This document shows positions 21,751-46,109 of a stretch of DNA of 64,000 bases, piece by piece. Under the pieces are notes generated by a model. That model ran no database searches and was not told the origin of the DNA. It saw nothing but the letters and a program-made list of their open reading frames with translations. Where the stretch lies: positions 107,497-171,496 of the forward strand of contig PUQB01000495.1 in NCBI GenBank assembly GCA_003024785.1, given 5' to 3'. The stretch comes from Selaginella tamariscina (taxonomy: Eukaryota > Streptophyta > Lycopodiopsida > Selaginellales > Selaginellaceae). Positions within the stretch are counted from its first letter, which is position 1, and the number at the start of each line of letters is the position of its first letter. The translations under genes and the position numbers were made by a program.

Positions 21751-23171
21751 GGTTTGGGACATACGTAACCTAAAGAGTACTCTCAAAGTGTTCACAGGAC
21801 TACCATGTTTCTACTCACGGACAAATGTATGTTTCAGTCCTGACCAGAAGCTTATTTTGACGGGTACTTCAGTTGAAAAGGGCGGAAAGGCTGAAAAGGG
21901 CGGTCAACTCATCTTCTTTGACAAGACACGACTCGAGCTCGTTAGGAGAACTGCAATATCCTCCTCAGGCAGTGTTGTGTGCTGTTACTGGCATCCCGAC
22001 TTAACCAGGTATCTAGTGTATACCTATTTTTACATGTATACATACATAATAGTATACAATATATATAAGTGTATAAGTATATGTATATGTGTCTCAACGC
22101 GCGGGGGACACCTGTGTAACTAATTATATACTTTGCAGATATTTGCAACAACGGGGGATAAGAAAGAAGGGAAGACACACGTATTCTACGATCCGATATT
22201 AAGTAAAAGAGGAGCATTGGTGTGTGTTGGTAGAGCTCCACGTAAGAAATCCGTGGACGATTTTGAAGCAGCACCTGTTATCAGGTATAACACATACAGC
22301 CTACATATACACATACACATGCACATACATACATACATATGTCTATATATATATGTGTGTGTAAATAATTAGTTTAAATCGTAATCCGTGTTATTATTAG
22401 GAATCCACACGCATTGCCGATGTTTAGAGATGAACCGAGTCGTAAACGACAAAGAGAGAAGGCTCGTAACGATCCTATCAAGTCTAAGAGGCCTGATTTA
22501 CCAATTAATGGACCTGGTCATGGTGGTCGTGTTGGTACTACCAAAGGCAGCTTGCTCACCCAATACTTGCTCAAGGTACATTATCTATCTATGCGTGTGT
22601 GTGTGTGTGTGTGCAGAATGATATGTTATAATGAGTCTGCATATATGATATGCACATGTCACAAATACTTCTTTATGTTAATATAAGTTTTATCGTAGAA
22701 ATACTGGTTTAGTAGCCCTCATAGCTACGTACACACGCGTTCACCCGCATTCACACACATGGATGCACTATGCATTAATACCTAATGTTTTATCATAAGC
22801 AGTAGTCGTGTGTAATGTATACACGTACATGTGTGTTTGTGTCTGCATGTATTCATGTATATAGGAAATTACTGTTTAGTTGCCTTCCAATATCATTATA
22901 GTATATACCACATTTCATACTATATTGCTATGCACCTATAACACACACACACATACATATACACATTATGATATATATACTAAATATAAATAATATTCTT
23001 TCAGGAGGGAGGAGCTATGACAGAGAATTGGGCAGAGGAGGACCCGAGAGAGGCCATACTTAAATACGCAGAGATTGCAAAGAAGGATCCCAAGTTTATG
23101 CTCCTGCTTATGCTCAAACACAACCTGAGATCATCTTTGACACTACTGCCTCCGACGATGAAGAAAACTGA
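19206..23171 (+). CDS. WDR70: WDR70-like WD40 repeat protein
   Basis: WDR70 is a conserved nuclear WD40 protein linked to CRL4 and DNA-damage/chromatin functions in other eukaryotes; the plant role is poorly known. Exons: 19206-19238, 19301-19372, 19781-about 20126, 20239-20343, 20495-20706, 20960-21158, 21245-21351, 21467-21610, 21752-22008, 22139-22284, 22401-22575 and 23005-23171. An acidic N-terminus precedes WD blocks such as GHTKVVSALAIDPSGSRVLTGSYD, TSSEDGSIRIWDV and GICFSPDGNTMVSRSTDST. The C-terminal tail contains RKRQREKARNDP and GSLLTQYLLKEGG. Single-base losses break the frame near 20590, 20985, 21003, 21265 and 23105, with further slips in exon 3 (about 19945, 20065 and 20107). 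Each is repaired on paper by one or two bases, usually in a short homopolymer. Exon 3 seems to end at a GC donor (GACAG/GCAAGC). Confidence 0.88.
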
Positions 23172-24550
23172 GTACGTATATCGTATCGTATATACACACA
23201 CGTCTGTATACCATACGTATATATTCATTCGTCTGTGTGTGTCATACTATAAAAAAACTTATGAAAAACAGAATAAATCTTCAAGTTTCTGTTAGAAAAT
23301 GTTCACATTACTAATAATGAAAATATTAACATTAAGAACCTCAAATACATTTATATATTTATTAAATAAAAATTGAATTCTCAATAATTAAATCTTAATT
23401 CGTAGATATTTATAAATGCATTGAGTTGCTATAACGTTATATCTGAAAGCACGTTATTATAGTAAGCTTTCTTCATCAAATTTATAATGTGTGTATCCGT
23501 CCGTATATAATTCATTCACCACATACAAAATATTAATAGAGCAACGTACATGGTTCATATGAATATATTCTATACATGTACATACTGATTAAAGACAATG
23601 TAACACATCAATAAAAGCATATATTTATAAATATATTATCATAAATATAGAAAATTATACAATATAAAATGATAAAGCCCCTTCCTATTGATCATAATGT
23701 TTAAAATTTGAATTGCATATAAAGTTTAATGAATAGATTATACTACGTTATGTACAATAATATTAACCAAAAAAATTATATTACATTTATCTAAGAATGT
23801 ATAATTAACAACGTTTTATAATTATTTAGTATATACCCAGAAGACGGTGTTGCAAGGCTTATTCTCGATAGGTTGAAGAAAAGGCTTCTTAGGGTATTAA
23901 ACTTTTAATTTTTTTTTAACATTATTTACTTTTAAGCTTTTCAGGTGGTTATTTAAAAACTATTGGTATGTTAATCGGGATGTTTTTAAATATGTTATGT
24001 GTTAAATATGTAATGTCTTAAATGGTTTTAGCAATTGTTGAATGTTTTTTCACATATATTAATAATAATATATTTAGCTTTATTATGTTTTGTTTTCCTT
24101 TTTAAATATATGCATTAACTAGATTAATATTATTATTGTTTTAAGGTATTTATAAGTTTTCAAAATAACATTTTTATATTCATTAACAAAATACCTCTTG
24201 AAATGAGTGTTATCAATAATTTGTTTCTTTTTAATATATGCATTAACTAACGATAATCTAAATCATTGTTTATAAGATTCCGAGCTAACATTTTTACTGT
24301 AGTTTAATATGTATATACATGTTAAGGGTATTATTAATATTAATTCCTCAAGAATAATATTTAGCTCTGTTATGTTTTTTCTCTCTTTCATTGTGTGGAT
24401 TAACTAACGATAATCCAAGTTAATATTATTATTTATAAACAATAATATATATTAATTATCTATTAATTTTAATAAGCGCTAAATTAACTAAATTAATAGC
24501 TTAGCTAGTTAACATCTTTACTATAGTAATACGTATTGTACATGTTATAA

Positions 24551-24582
<32 letters not shown>

Positions 24583-24670
24583 ACATTCTTGTTCAATTAA
24601 GATTTAAACATTACAAATTATAATTTACAAGCCAATCAAATATGTTATTTTACATATATATATATATATA
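23172..24670. other. Convergent intergenic region between WDR70 and the VPS62 gene
   Basis: This is AT-rich sequence holding the two 3' UTRs. No gene is supported. A short coding-looking fragment at about 23830-23893 (readable as PEDGVARLILDRLKKRLL, followed by a GT) is noted but has no partner exons. (TC)n and (TA)n runs occur at about 24552-24581. Confidence 0.55.
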
Positions 24671-26384
24671 TTATCTTTCATCTCCACTCCAGAAGTTCTT
24701 TACTTTGGGTCCTGTAGGCCCTTCTTCACCAGAGAGTTCATTAGGAAACTTATCGAATATTTCCTCTACAGACCTCCGAATCTTCTTGGGGAGCCGTCCG
24801 ATTATCTTCTCAAGTTCTGATCTGGAATTATATTCAATCTTCGGTCCCCATTCTCTCATGAACTGCAGCCACGCTGGCTCTTGTATACCCAGATAATCCG
24901 CAGAGATTATCTCGTAATTACTACTTAAATTCCATGCAAACTTGCTTTTCTTTGTTTCGTTTTGTATCCCGATTCCACGACCTTCATCACCTAATCACGT
25001 TATATATATATAGGTAAATATATATAGATATAGATATAGATATATGTGTGTGTGTGTGTGTGTGTATATATACCTATGCACTAGTATATATACTATGCAT
25101 ATATACATATGTACATAGTATACATATGTGTAGTCAAACCCGGTCTACGTGGAGCCTATATACGCCTATGCATTAATATACTATAATATGCACACACACA
25201 CACACTGTATACTATGTATATATTCATTGTATATACATCACCAGATAGATATATGCATGTGTGACGTTTAACGTTATTAATCGGAGTACGAAACGATACT
25301 ATGAATATTCATAATATCCATATGTATATATAACTATGTAATCAAACTCGGTCTACGTGGAAACTATGTAGTTGTGTGTGTATATATATATATATATATA
25401 TACACAGTACCTTGTAGATTAGCTCCGGGATGAGCATACGTGGCATGTCCATGTTTAGAGGCATACACACGCATCTGCGTGGTATCTTTGTCATATTCCA
25501 GATCCGACGGTTGAAACCACGTGCCCTTACTGTGCTCGCTCAAGTAAACCCTTGATAAAGTACCACTGAAGTTATCAATACGTAGTGTAAGGTGCTCCCA
25601 GTCCGACACGTGTCGCCCGATCTTATCCAGTTTAATATTTAACGGACCCACTTTAAGTGTAGCGGGTCCGTTAAAAGGATAGAATGTGAAAAACTGAAGG
25701 TCTGTGTAAGTACCACGAGCATCGGCTTTACATGTAGATATCCAACGGCTGTGGTTAAATCTCCTTGACGGACTAACTCCGCTTGTGAGGAATCTGACGG
25801 CAAGTCTAACCAATAACTTCCGTCGTTACTACCGCCCTGTGGTAAGTTTGAGCCGTCAGGCTCCACGTGGACCGGGTTTGACACGTCAGATTTACTGTAG
25901 AGGAGTGCTCCGTTCTTGAAGAACCAGGTTACTGAGGATGGGAAATAGGCTTCATCTGGGTGGAGGTAAAGTAGCGGTCCATATCTCTTAACTAAGTTTT
26001 CCACTTGTTGCTTATCTGGCATTCCTGTAAATATTAAATTAATATTTAAAGTTTAATAATTATCATTAATTCTATATGATATATTCATAACTGCAGTTAG
26101 CTGGAAGCTATTTGAAATCAGATAAATTAAGATATATATTATATTTTATATTCAATATAACTCAAAAATTATATAATAAAATGTATTGAGGAAGTTTACT
26201 ATTCTGAAACACACACACACAGAGCTGAATACGAAGTAAGGTCTCATATGATATTTCAAAATATCAGTAATAGATTGATATGATACAAAGAATATCTTCC
26301 TGTATAGAGAGAGAAGGTAATACGTATGTACACTTACACACACACACACACACACACACACTATATATATATATATATATATAA

Positions 26385-26418
<34 letters not shown>

Positions 26419-27016
26419 GTGTGTGAATTATTTCGTATTTATATGTACACACACATATGTGTGTGTGTACATATGCATTACCTGCTTCCGGCTGTAAGTT
26501 TTGGAGTGTGCTGATCACCAACTCATTACTACTCACTGACGAAGCCGAGCAATAGAAGGTTCCTGTGGATATACCTCTGGAAGATTCTGAGATATTCCTG
26601 GGCCGTGTCTGATAAACAAACAAGTCGCTTGTATCTCGGAAACAGGCTGCTTGTCTCTCCTCCAGTTGAAGAATATGCTCTGGACCAACACGAAAGCATA
26701 TTCGAGGAATTCTGAGGAGGCTGTAGTTTCCACGCCAGCTTAGAGATGGATGAGTCAGTGGTTAGATCTTCGCGAACACAGACAATGTCTTCAGTGGACG
26801 GTTTGGATTTGCTGACTAGGAAGCCGACAGGTTTGTACCCTGTCGGGGCTACAGGGAGCCAGAATGTTACTGGTTTCTCCGTGCTGCTACTCCACACTTG
26901 CTTGAAGTCCACAGGCGGAGATAAAGCTCTGGTTTTACCATCTGTGAAGTACAATATGTTAGATTATTGTATGCATATGTGTGTGTAGACGAAATAATAT
27001 AGATAAGATTCGTTAA

Positions 27017-27056
<40 letters not shown>

Positions 27057-28425
27057 TACGCGTGTCATTGAAGAATGCCTGATCATCTATTTCTAGCCAC
27101 GCATGCTGACACAAAGTAATATGCATATAAAAGTATATTTAAAAAACACAATGTTACAGATATACAAAAGCTACAGTACATTGTTTTCAACTCCTGCTCA
27201 CACACACACACACACACACATCATACGTGGAGATAAACTCTGGTTTTGCCATTAAGTAAATAAGTTAGATTATTGTATGCATGTAGACAAAATAATATAG
27301 ATAGATCTATTAGATTACACATGCAGACACCCGTTAAGTGTGTGTGTGTGTGCATGAGAGAGAGAGAGAGAGAGATACGCGTGTCATTCAAAACCTGATC
27401 ATGTATTTGTAGACACGCAGGCTGACACAATAGCAATATGCATATTTAAGTATATATATATATATTTATTGTGCAAGCATACACCCATACACACACACAC
27501 ACCATTCGCGGAGACAAAGCTCTGGTTTTGCAAGTAAACATGTCAGATTATTGTATGAAAATCTAGTTACGATATGCGCGTGTGTAGACAAACTAATATA
27601 TATAAACTTTATTAGATTACATACGGGTTATTGTTGAAAAAAATATGTATACAAATTGAGAAACATATAAAATTATGACAATATTGTATATTATTAATGA
27701 TAACTGTACGCGTGTCATTGAAGAATACCTTGTAGACAGGCACGCTGACACAAAAGCAATATGGCATATATAAGTATATATAACAAACACAATGGTACAG
27801 TACATTGTTTTCAACTCCTGCACACACACACACACACTAAAAGTATATATAATATATATATTATGTGTGCAAGCATAAATATATACAAAAGCTACAGTAC
27901 ATTGATTTGTGCAAATGGTATGTGTGTGTGTAGACAAAATAATATAGATAAATTTATTAGATTACACCCGTTAGAGAGAGAGAAGTTATTTAAACGGAAT
28001 TAGCTATATGTGCGTGTGTGTGTATGTTGAAAAATACATATATAATTGAATGCACGCACACCCTATTGTACGCGTGTCATTGAAGAATATATTTGTAGAC
28101 ACGCACGCTGACACCAAGCAATATGCATATATAAGTATACATATATACAAAAGCTATTGTTTTCAACACACACCCACGCGCACACATACTAACCACGCTG
28201 CTGGTGTTCACAAACAACAAGGACGCCATCGAGATTGTCCAATACAGCATCTCTGATCTCCGCACGGTGACCTAACAGACGGAACCAGGCGGGATTACAG
28301 ACGGCTTGTAGAAGAGGGCTTTCCCATCCGGCGCCTCCCAAATCAATTCAAGATCTTGTACTCGGACTACCTGTAGCTCTCCTATTGTAATCACCCCGCT
28401 TGCAAATCCTGCATTCTTCGCCATG
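24671..28425 (-). CDS. VPS62 / DUF946 family protein
   Basis: This is a member of a plant-expanded family named for similarity to yeast Vps62 (vacuolar sorting); its biochemical role is not established. Four exons on the minus strand: 28194-28425, 26482-26941, 25411-26024 and 24671-24990, about 540 residues, the usual family length. Hallmarks are KPVTFWLPVAPTGYKPVGF (exon 2), RYGPLLYLHPDEAYFPSSV and SNLPQGGSNDG (exon 3), a GDWEHLTLRIDNF block and SKHGHATYAHPG (exon 3), and FMREWGPKIEYN (exon 4). The frame slips by one base near 28273, twice in exon 2 (about 26725 and 26607) and near 25720, between HVKPM and GTYTDLQFF. Intron 1 is built from four tandem copies of a unit that includes part of exon 2. 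Confidence 0.88.
25130..25366. repeat. Direct repeat in the last VPS62 intron
   Basis: A block of about 30 bp with CGGTCTACGTGGA (about 25130-25160) recurs at about 25336-25366 with few differences, spaced about 206 bp, among TA, GT and CA runs. It is probably the remains of a tandem duplication. Confidence 0.6.
26337..26412 (+). repeat. Compound CA/TA/GT microsatellite in VPS62 intron 2
   Basis: A (CA)n run, a (TA)n run and a (GT)n run follow directly, so the whole tract is self-complementary and could form a long hairpin or cruciform. Confidence 0.9.
26915..28190 (-). repeat. Four tandem copies of a ~330-bp unit carrying an exon edge
   Basis: The marker GTACGCGTGTCATTGAAGAA occurs, with variation, from 27057, 27376, 27716 and 28068, spaced 319-352 bp. 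Shared blocks include 'ttagattattgtatg', 'tagacaaaataatatagat', 'acgctgacac' and 'agctacagtacattg'. Units also contain a copy of the exon 2 5' edge: the true exon at 26915-26940 (GGCGGAGATAAAGCTCTGG), and decayed copies at about 27228-27250 and 27508-27532. The duplicated exon edge lacks an open frame, so it is probably spliced over. Confidence 0.8.
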
Positions 28426-29567
28426 ATCAAACGAATCACCCTTCCTACCCTTTTATATGCTCGATTTGCCCTTTCTTGCCCTTAGCTAATGTGAGGTTTT
28501 TTCCTGTATTTACTAGGGTTTTATAGGTGCGAAACGTGTTTAGCTTAAGTGCTGTGCCGACAGACGATGGTACGTGGCAATTTTTGGACGCTTTGGGTTT
28601 TTAGATTATTATACAAGTAATTAATTATGTTCTTTGACTTATTAAGACGTGCCTAATTTTAATCAATGGATATTCGAAGAATAAGAGAAGATATCCATAT
28701 ATAGAATTTGCGTATCCGCAATCGTTGAGTGTAAACAATAGAATATGACGTGGAACTAATTAATTTAATTTAATAACATCTAATTTAATATTTAACGGAC
28801 TATATAGAGAGAGAAATGTGAATCATCTAAAACACATGTCAACGTCAGCAAATTATTTGATTATTATATGAATTACTTAATTTGACTTATTAAGACGTGC
28901 TAATCAACGGATATTCGAAGTATAAGAGAGAGAATATCCATATAGAGGAATTTCCGTATCCGCAATCTACTGAGTATTCTATATAATATTAACATGTCTA
29001 ATTTAATAATTAAATTTTTAAACTGAATATATATAATTTCGTAAAACTCATCTACAAAGCGAAGTACATATAAACACAAGGCCCGCCACAGACAGCAATT
29101 TCTACCTGAAACACAAAACATACACGTCCAGCGTGTGCGTGCGTGCGTGCGTGTGTGAGAGAGAGATCTGTACAAATGCATGGATATATATTTTGTGTAT
29201 AGAATTATAGGTATATACCTGCGAATGGCGATGATACACACATAAATGTAAACCCCACCTCCGCCTCACTATGTTCAGCTCTCCTCAACCTGAAAGATTA
29301 AAGTAATAAACACCTGTGTGTGCATGTGGGTGCGTGCGTGGGTGCGTGATGCCTCACGAGTCAGGTAAGATGGATAGAGATCCAGATAAGAAACAAATAT
29401 GGATGCTTAAATATATGCACAGACTAATAAAAGAGATATATAATAACAAACAAATTAACTAGGGGAGGGTACAAGGGGAGAACATACACACGTGACGTGA
29501 GTGCATATACGTATGATGTGTGTAGATATAGATACAGATATCCCATACTTACATGTGAGCATTGAGT
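28426..29567. other. Intergenic region upstream of VPS62 and downstream of ABCC
   Basis: No gene is visible. It holds the VPS62 promoter (ATG at 28425, minus strand) and the ABCC 3' UTR. A degenerate tandem duplication of about 250 bp fills much of it (about 28605-28856 and 28857-29040). Both copies contain 'gacttattaagacgtgc', 'atcaa.ggatattcgaag' and 'tatccgcaatc' blocks. Confidence 0.65.
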
Positions 29568-41112
<11,545 letters not shown>

Positions 41113-42662
41113 GCTGCTTCGCCTTCAGATTCTGGCGTTCTCTCTACAAAAACACGATCTTTTAGAGAAATCGCTACGGATTTTCATAGAAAAACAGGCA
41201 TTTCTTTTCAAATTTTGGTGTCCTTGCATGAGGAACAGGACTTTTATGAGAAATCGCTACGTTTCTAAGCAGATTTTATATGAAAAGCTTGCGGAATAGC
41301 TAGAAGAAAACAGGCATTTTTCTTCACGGATTTTCATAAAAATCTTGCGGAATAGCCAGATTTTCATCGGGAACAGCTAGAAATACCTGCGCCGGGTGCA
41401 GATTCGTAGTCTGATGCGGATAAAATCGCGGTTCTGCTTCAGATTCGTCTCCTACAGCGTCGTCCCTGTTCTTGTTCCGCATGAGATGAACAAAGAATGC
41501 CCTAGCGCCTTCACGAATCCATAGTGACGATTAGGGATTAGAATCGAAGGTGCAGCAGCGGCAGTGTACCGATCCGGCAACAAGGAACCGACGAAGAGAG
41601 AGTGAAGAAATGACGGTGGCGGCTTAGGATAGAGCTATCTTCATCCTCCTCATCCCCTGTCTCCTCCTGCCTCATGCCTCTAAAATGCAAACAAAATTGC
41701 CACGTCGATCACTTGAGCTTCGTCCACGTCATCTCCATGTCACCATAATTGTTAAATTTAAATGATTGTAGGAATTTATATTGTCAGCTTTACATTTTAA
41801 ATGCCAAATATTTATAAATCATAAAGACAAGGTATTTTCAAAATAATAAATAAATAAAATTAATATTTATTGAAATATATATATTTGGGTGCTTACCAAG
41901 AACAGAAAGGGGAATGCTACCATTCCACGTGCCTTTTGCAGACCTGCCACACCCGCCAAATTTGAATTTGGATTAGCATTGTCGTTTCGTTGCCCTAGTT
42001 TAAATAAATAATTAATTAATTTTTAAATTAAAATATTTTGGATGGTATAGATACCAAGGAATCTATTAAGTGGTGACATACTAGTGGCTGGGAATACTTT
42101 AGAATATCCTTATTGGGATTTGATTTGAATATTCTAGAATATATATATATATTACTGTGCAGAATTCACGTCATTATATTGGGAAGAGCACGGGGTTGAC
42201 AGGGATATTTTATCTAATTAACAAATTAATATTTAATTTTTAATTTCTTAAAATTAAATAATATTTATTTAAAGACCACTCATATGATTAATATATTAAT
42301 TTAAAGTTAAATAACTAACAAAACTTCTTAAGAATCTAACTATATAAAATGATACATTAGCTAGATCGTCGGTTTGACATGTATATATATATTAAGTATA
42401 CTTCTACGTCATCAGTATGTCAATATCAACACATCGTATATGATATTATTATTAAACACTAGTTATATCATTAAACTATTATAGTTTAATTAAGTTATAC
42501 ACCATGCATGTGAGCACACCTGTGACGTGCTGTTTTCAAAGAAAAATTATACTTAATGTTAAAAAATTAAACTACTAAATTAATTCTATAGAAATTTAAA
42601 AATTTATAACAAGATAATGAAATAACTAAATAATTTATATTGAAATATTTTATATATACAAT
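41113..42662. other. Region between the ABCC start and the receptor kinase 3' end
   Basis: No gene is supported. The part next to ABCC (41113-41650) is more GC-rich, contains duplicated short blocks ('gagaaatcgctacg', 'cggattttcataga', 'cttgcggaatagc') and is probably promoter and 5' UTR. The rest is AT-rich and includes the kinase gene 3' UTR. Confidence 0.55.
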
Positions 42663-43076
42663 TTAATAATAATAATTACTACCAAAAGATGAAGACCCAG
42701 CACCAAATAAATACAAGCTTTTGTTGCTGTTCAAAGATGGAAGTGTAGCTGCAGAATGAACAGAGACAGAAGATACGGACCCCATATCATCAGATGCATA
42801 TCTCTCGTACTTCATGGGCCCTGTATTAAACATATAAAATAAGTAATTATTTATTATTTATTACTAAAATGTATATTATCATATTAATCATGTGCATATT
42901 TGTATTTTAATATAATAATAATCTTAAAAAATAAATAAACATGTGTAGGTGTGTATCCATCTGTATACTAAGACAAATTGTACCCTTGTAAAAGACAAAC
43001 ATGAGGATGTGTTCTAGTTATCTGTGAAAACTTTATATATATATATATATATATTATTACTATGTTTTACACAGCT

Positions 43077-43113
<37 letters not shown>

Positions 43114-46052
43114 ATACCTGTTGTTGTAAAGCAGAGTGGGGGAAATGAAACACTATTGTTATCCAAGAGGAGATTAACAACTTGCTTCATACTTGGTCTT
43201 AACTTAGATTCTTCCTGTGTACATAACCTCGCGAGTTTAATAATTTTTTTTAACTCATCAATGTCAAACCTCCCTGCTAGTTTTACATCAACTATTTGCA
43301 TAAGTCTTGTGTCTGAAATATAGTACTCGTGTGCCCAGTCCAATATATCCTTAAACGTTAAAATTAATTAATTAAATTATGCTATATTTAAAATATAATT
43401 AATTAAACTAACCTTTGAATCTTTTCCAATAACTGGTCTTGCAGAAATAAGCTCAAGTAGAAGAACTCCATAGCTATATACATCACTCCTGTCTGAGAAT
43501 ATACCGGTTATAGCATATTCAGGATCAGCATAACCTGTAAGTATATATATTAACATCAACACACACATACACGTGTTGTATACAAGAGAGTCCACAAACA
43601 CACACACACACACATATACATACCTGGTGTGCCCGAAAACTCTGTTGTTGAAAGCCGGAAGTCTCCTACCTATAAGATATGTATATATCAATGATAAAGA
43701 ATATACACACACGCGCACACGCACGCATGCAGGCACGCTGGATATACAAAGTATATACTTTTACGTACTTTGGATACCAGTTTATCATCCAGCAATATGT
43801 TGCTTGATTTGATATTGCCATGACTAATTGGAGGCTCACAATAGCAGTGTACATATTCCTGTAATATACATAATGAGCTCTTCTATATAGATATAGTTAA
43901 ATACATGTTATTTATTTACTTATTTGGCGTATGATACTCATTAAATATATTAGTTATATATAATATTACCAAGCCTGTTGCAACTTCAATAGCTATTTGC
44001 ATCCGCCTTCGCCATGATAATGTACTGCTCGAAACTGTAATACAAATGTTAAACTTATTAAACCACGTTTAAGCAAACTAGAGGTTTTTAAATAGTTTAA
44101 CATACGTTAACATATGTATATATGCATATCCTCTGACATAAATGTTTTATATAGCTATTAACTAAGTTTAATAATTATATAATAGTAAAATAATCAACGT
44201 TTTCTAATACATACAATGCAAATGCTCCATAAGGCTGCCATTTTCCATATAGTCATAAACAAGAAATCTGGAAAAGAATCAATAAATATTAATTGTAACA
44301 GAAGTAAATAATAACTAAATAATTTAATAAAAAATAAATAATAAAAACCTTTCATGCTTATGAATGCAAAATCCTCGAAGGCTCATAAGGTGTCTGTGAT
44401 GAAGTCGTTTAAGAAACTGTATTTCATTCTTAAACTCTCGATAATCCTGATTATTAAACCTTAATCTCTTCACTGCTGCTACTAATCCGTCTTTGAAACG
44501 TGCTTTGTATGTAATACCACCTTTACATTCTCCAATTATATTTTGAAAATTATATGTAGCTCTTTGAAGCTCCTTATATTTAAAACTCCTCACTGCATAC
44601 ATCAATTTAATATAACACACACACACACACACGTATATATACTCATGTCTTTTAACAACTATACATCTACATACATACAGGGTGACTATACATACAGACA
44701 TACCGATATGCATGCATATATCAACCCGCAAATGCACACACATCTCTCTCTCTCTCTCTCGTACAAATATATACACATATATAGCATACATATTATACAC
44801 ACACGTATACGTACCTTCGGTAAAATCATCAGAAGACACCTTACTCCATAAGGGCGTAGAATCTACCCTTTTCCGTTGCATGAGCAACAAAAGAAATAAA
44901 AGGGCAACTGAGGCACTTGTAATAACAATTCCAATAACCAAAACAACCGTAATTACTGGAAACGAACGTGTTTTACTTGTTAATGAAATAGGCATCAAAG
45001 AATATCCCGGTGAAGGTGGATATGCCGGTGAAGATACCTCGTCCAGTGCATCCTCAACTGGAGGCATGTAAACTGTTTAAAATTTAGTATTATCATAGTT
45101 AAAAGTATGTAAATACATTAACTAATATAATGATGCGCATTAGTATTTAAGATATACATCGCTCTCTCTCAAACTATTATATATTGTTAACTAATTACCT
45201 GGTATATCATATAAACAAGCAGCTATTTGAGAGGCCACAGTTAATGATGAGGTTAAGCTTGATAACATAATAAATGTCAAATCCATACAGCTGTGTATTG
45301 TGTTAGCATCCAGGTATGCCAATGCTGCTGCGTATGCTGCGTCCATGGCAGCTCTTCTACACTCTCCACATAACTGCGTTCCCTGGCCTATAAATGTATA
45401 CATAATATATATACAGCATTCCATTAGTATGTGTATGTATTATAATAATGTGCGTGTGTGTATGTATTGAAAACATGTATACAACACAGCTAAAGAACTT
45501 CCACACACAGTAATATGACTTATGAATACATGAGGTTTATATGCATATAACCATCAGAAAAAATTAAACTATACATATAGAGAATATTCATCACTTTGAA
45601 GTGTGTGTGTGTGCGTGTGTATACACACACACACCTGAGTGCATCAACACACACACGCGCACGCACACACACACATGTAAGTATGTACATACCGCATAGG
45701 CTGAGAATATATGAAAAGTTGACATTGGGATGATTCTGTCGGAGTTGATTAGCCGTCAATATATTGTTGCACCCTCTACGTGGGACATTGAATATGCTGT
45801 CGGCTGAAATGGGGCATATTCCATGTCTACCAGTATGAGACATGAAATCGCTGATGCATATTCTTGCCTGTTTTTGGGAGACAGAGAATATCCCAGAGGA
45901 CCTGGTCCACCTCGAAGCAGATATTCTGAGAATAAGTAAGGATAATGAACAGCATGCCTGTGTGGATCCTGACTTGCACACACTTTCTACGTTCTCAAGT
46001 TGCCATGGTGCAAATTCCAGTGGACAATCTGCAATAATGTGTGTGTGTGTGT

Positions 46053-46109
<57 letters not shown>

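Noticed and set aside
23830-23893. Coding-looking fragment with a GT donor after WDR70
   Set aside because: No partner exon, no acceptor linked to WDR70, and the WDR70 protein already ends normally at 23171.
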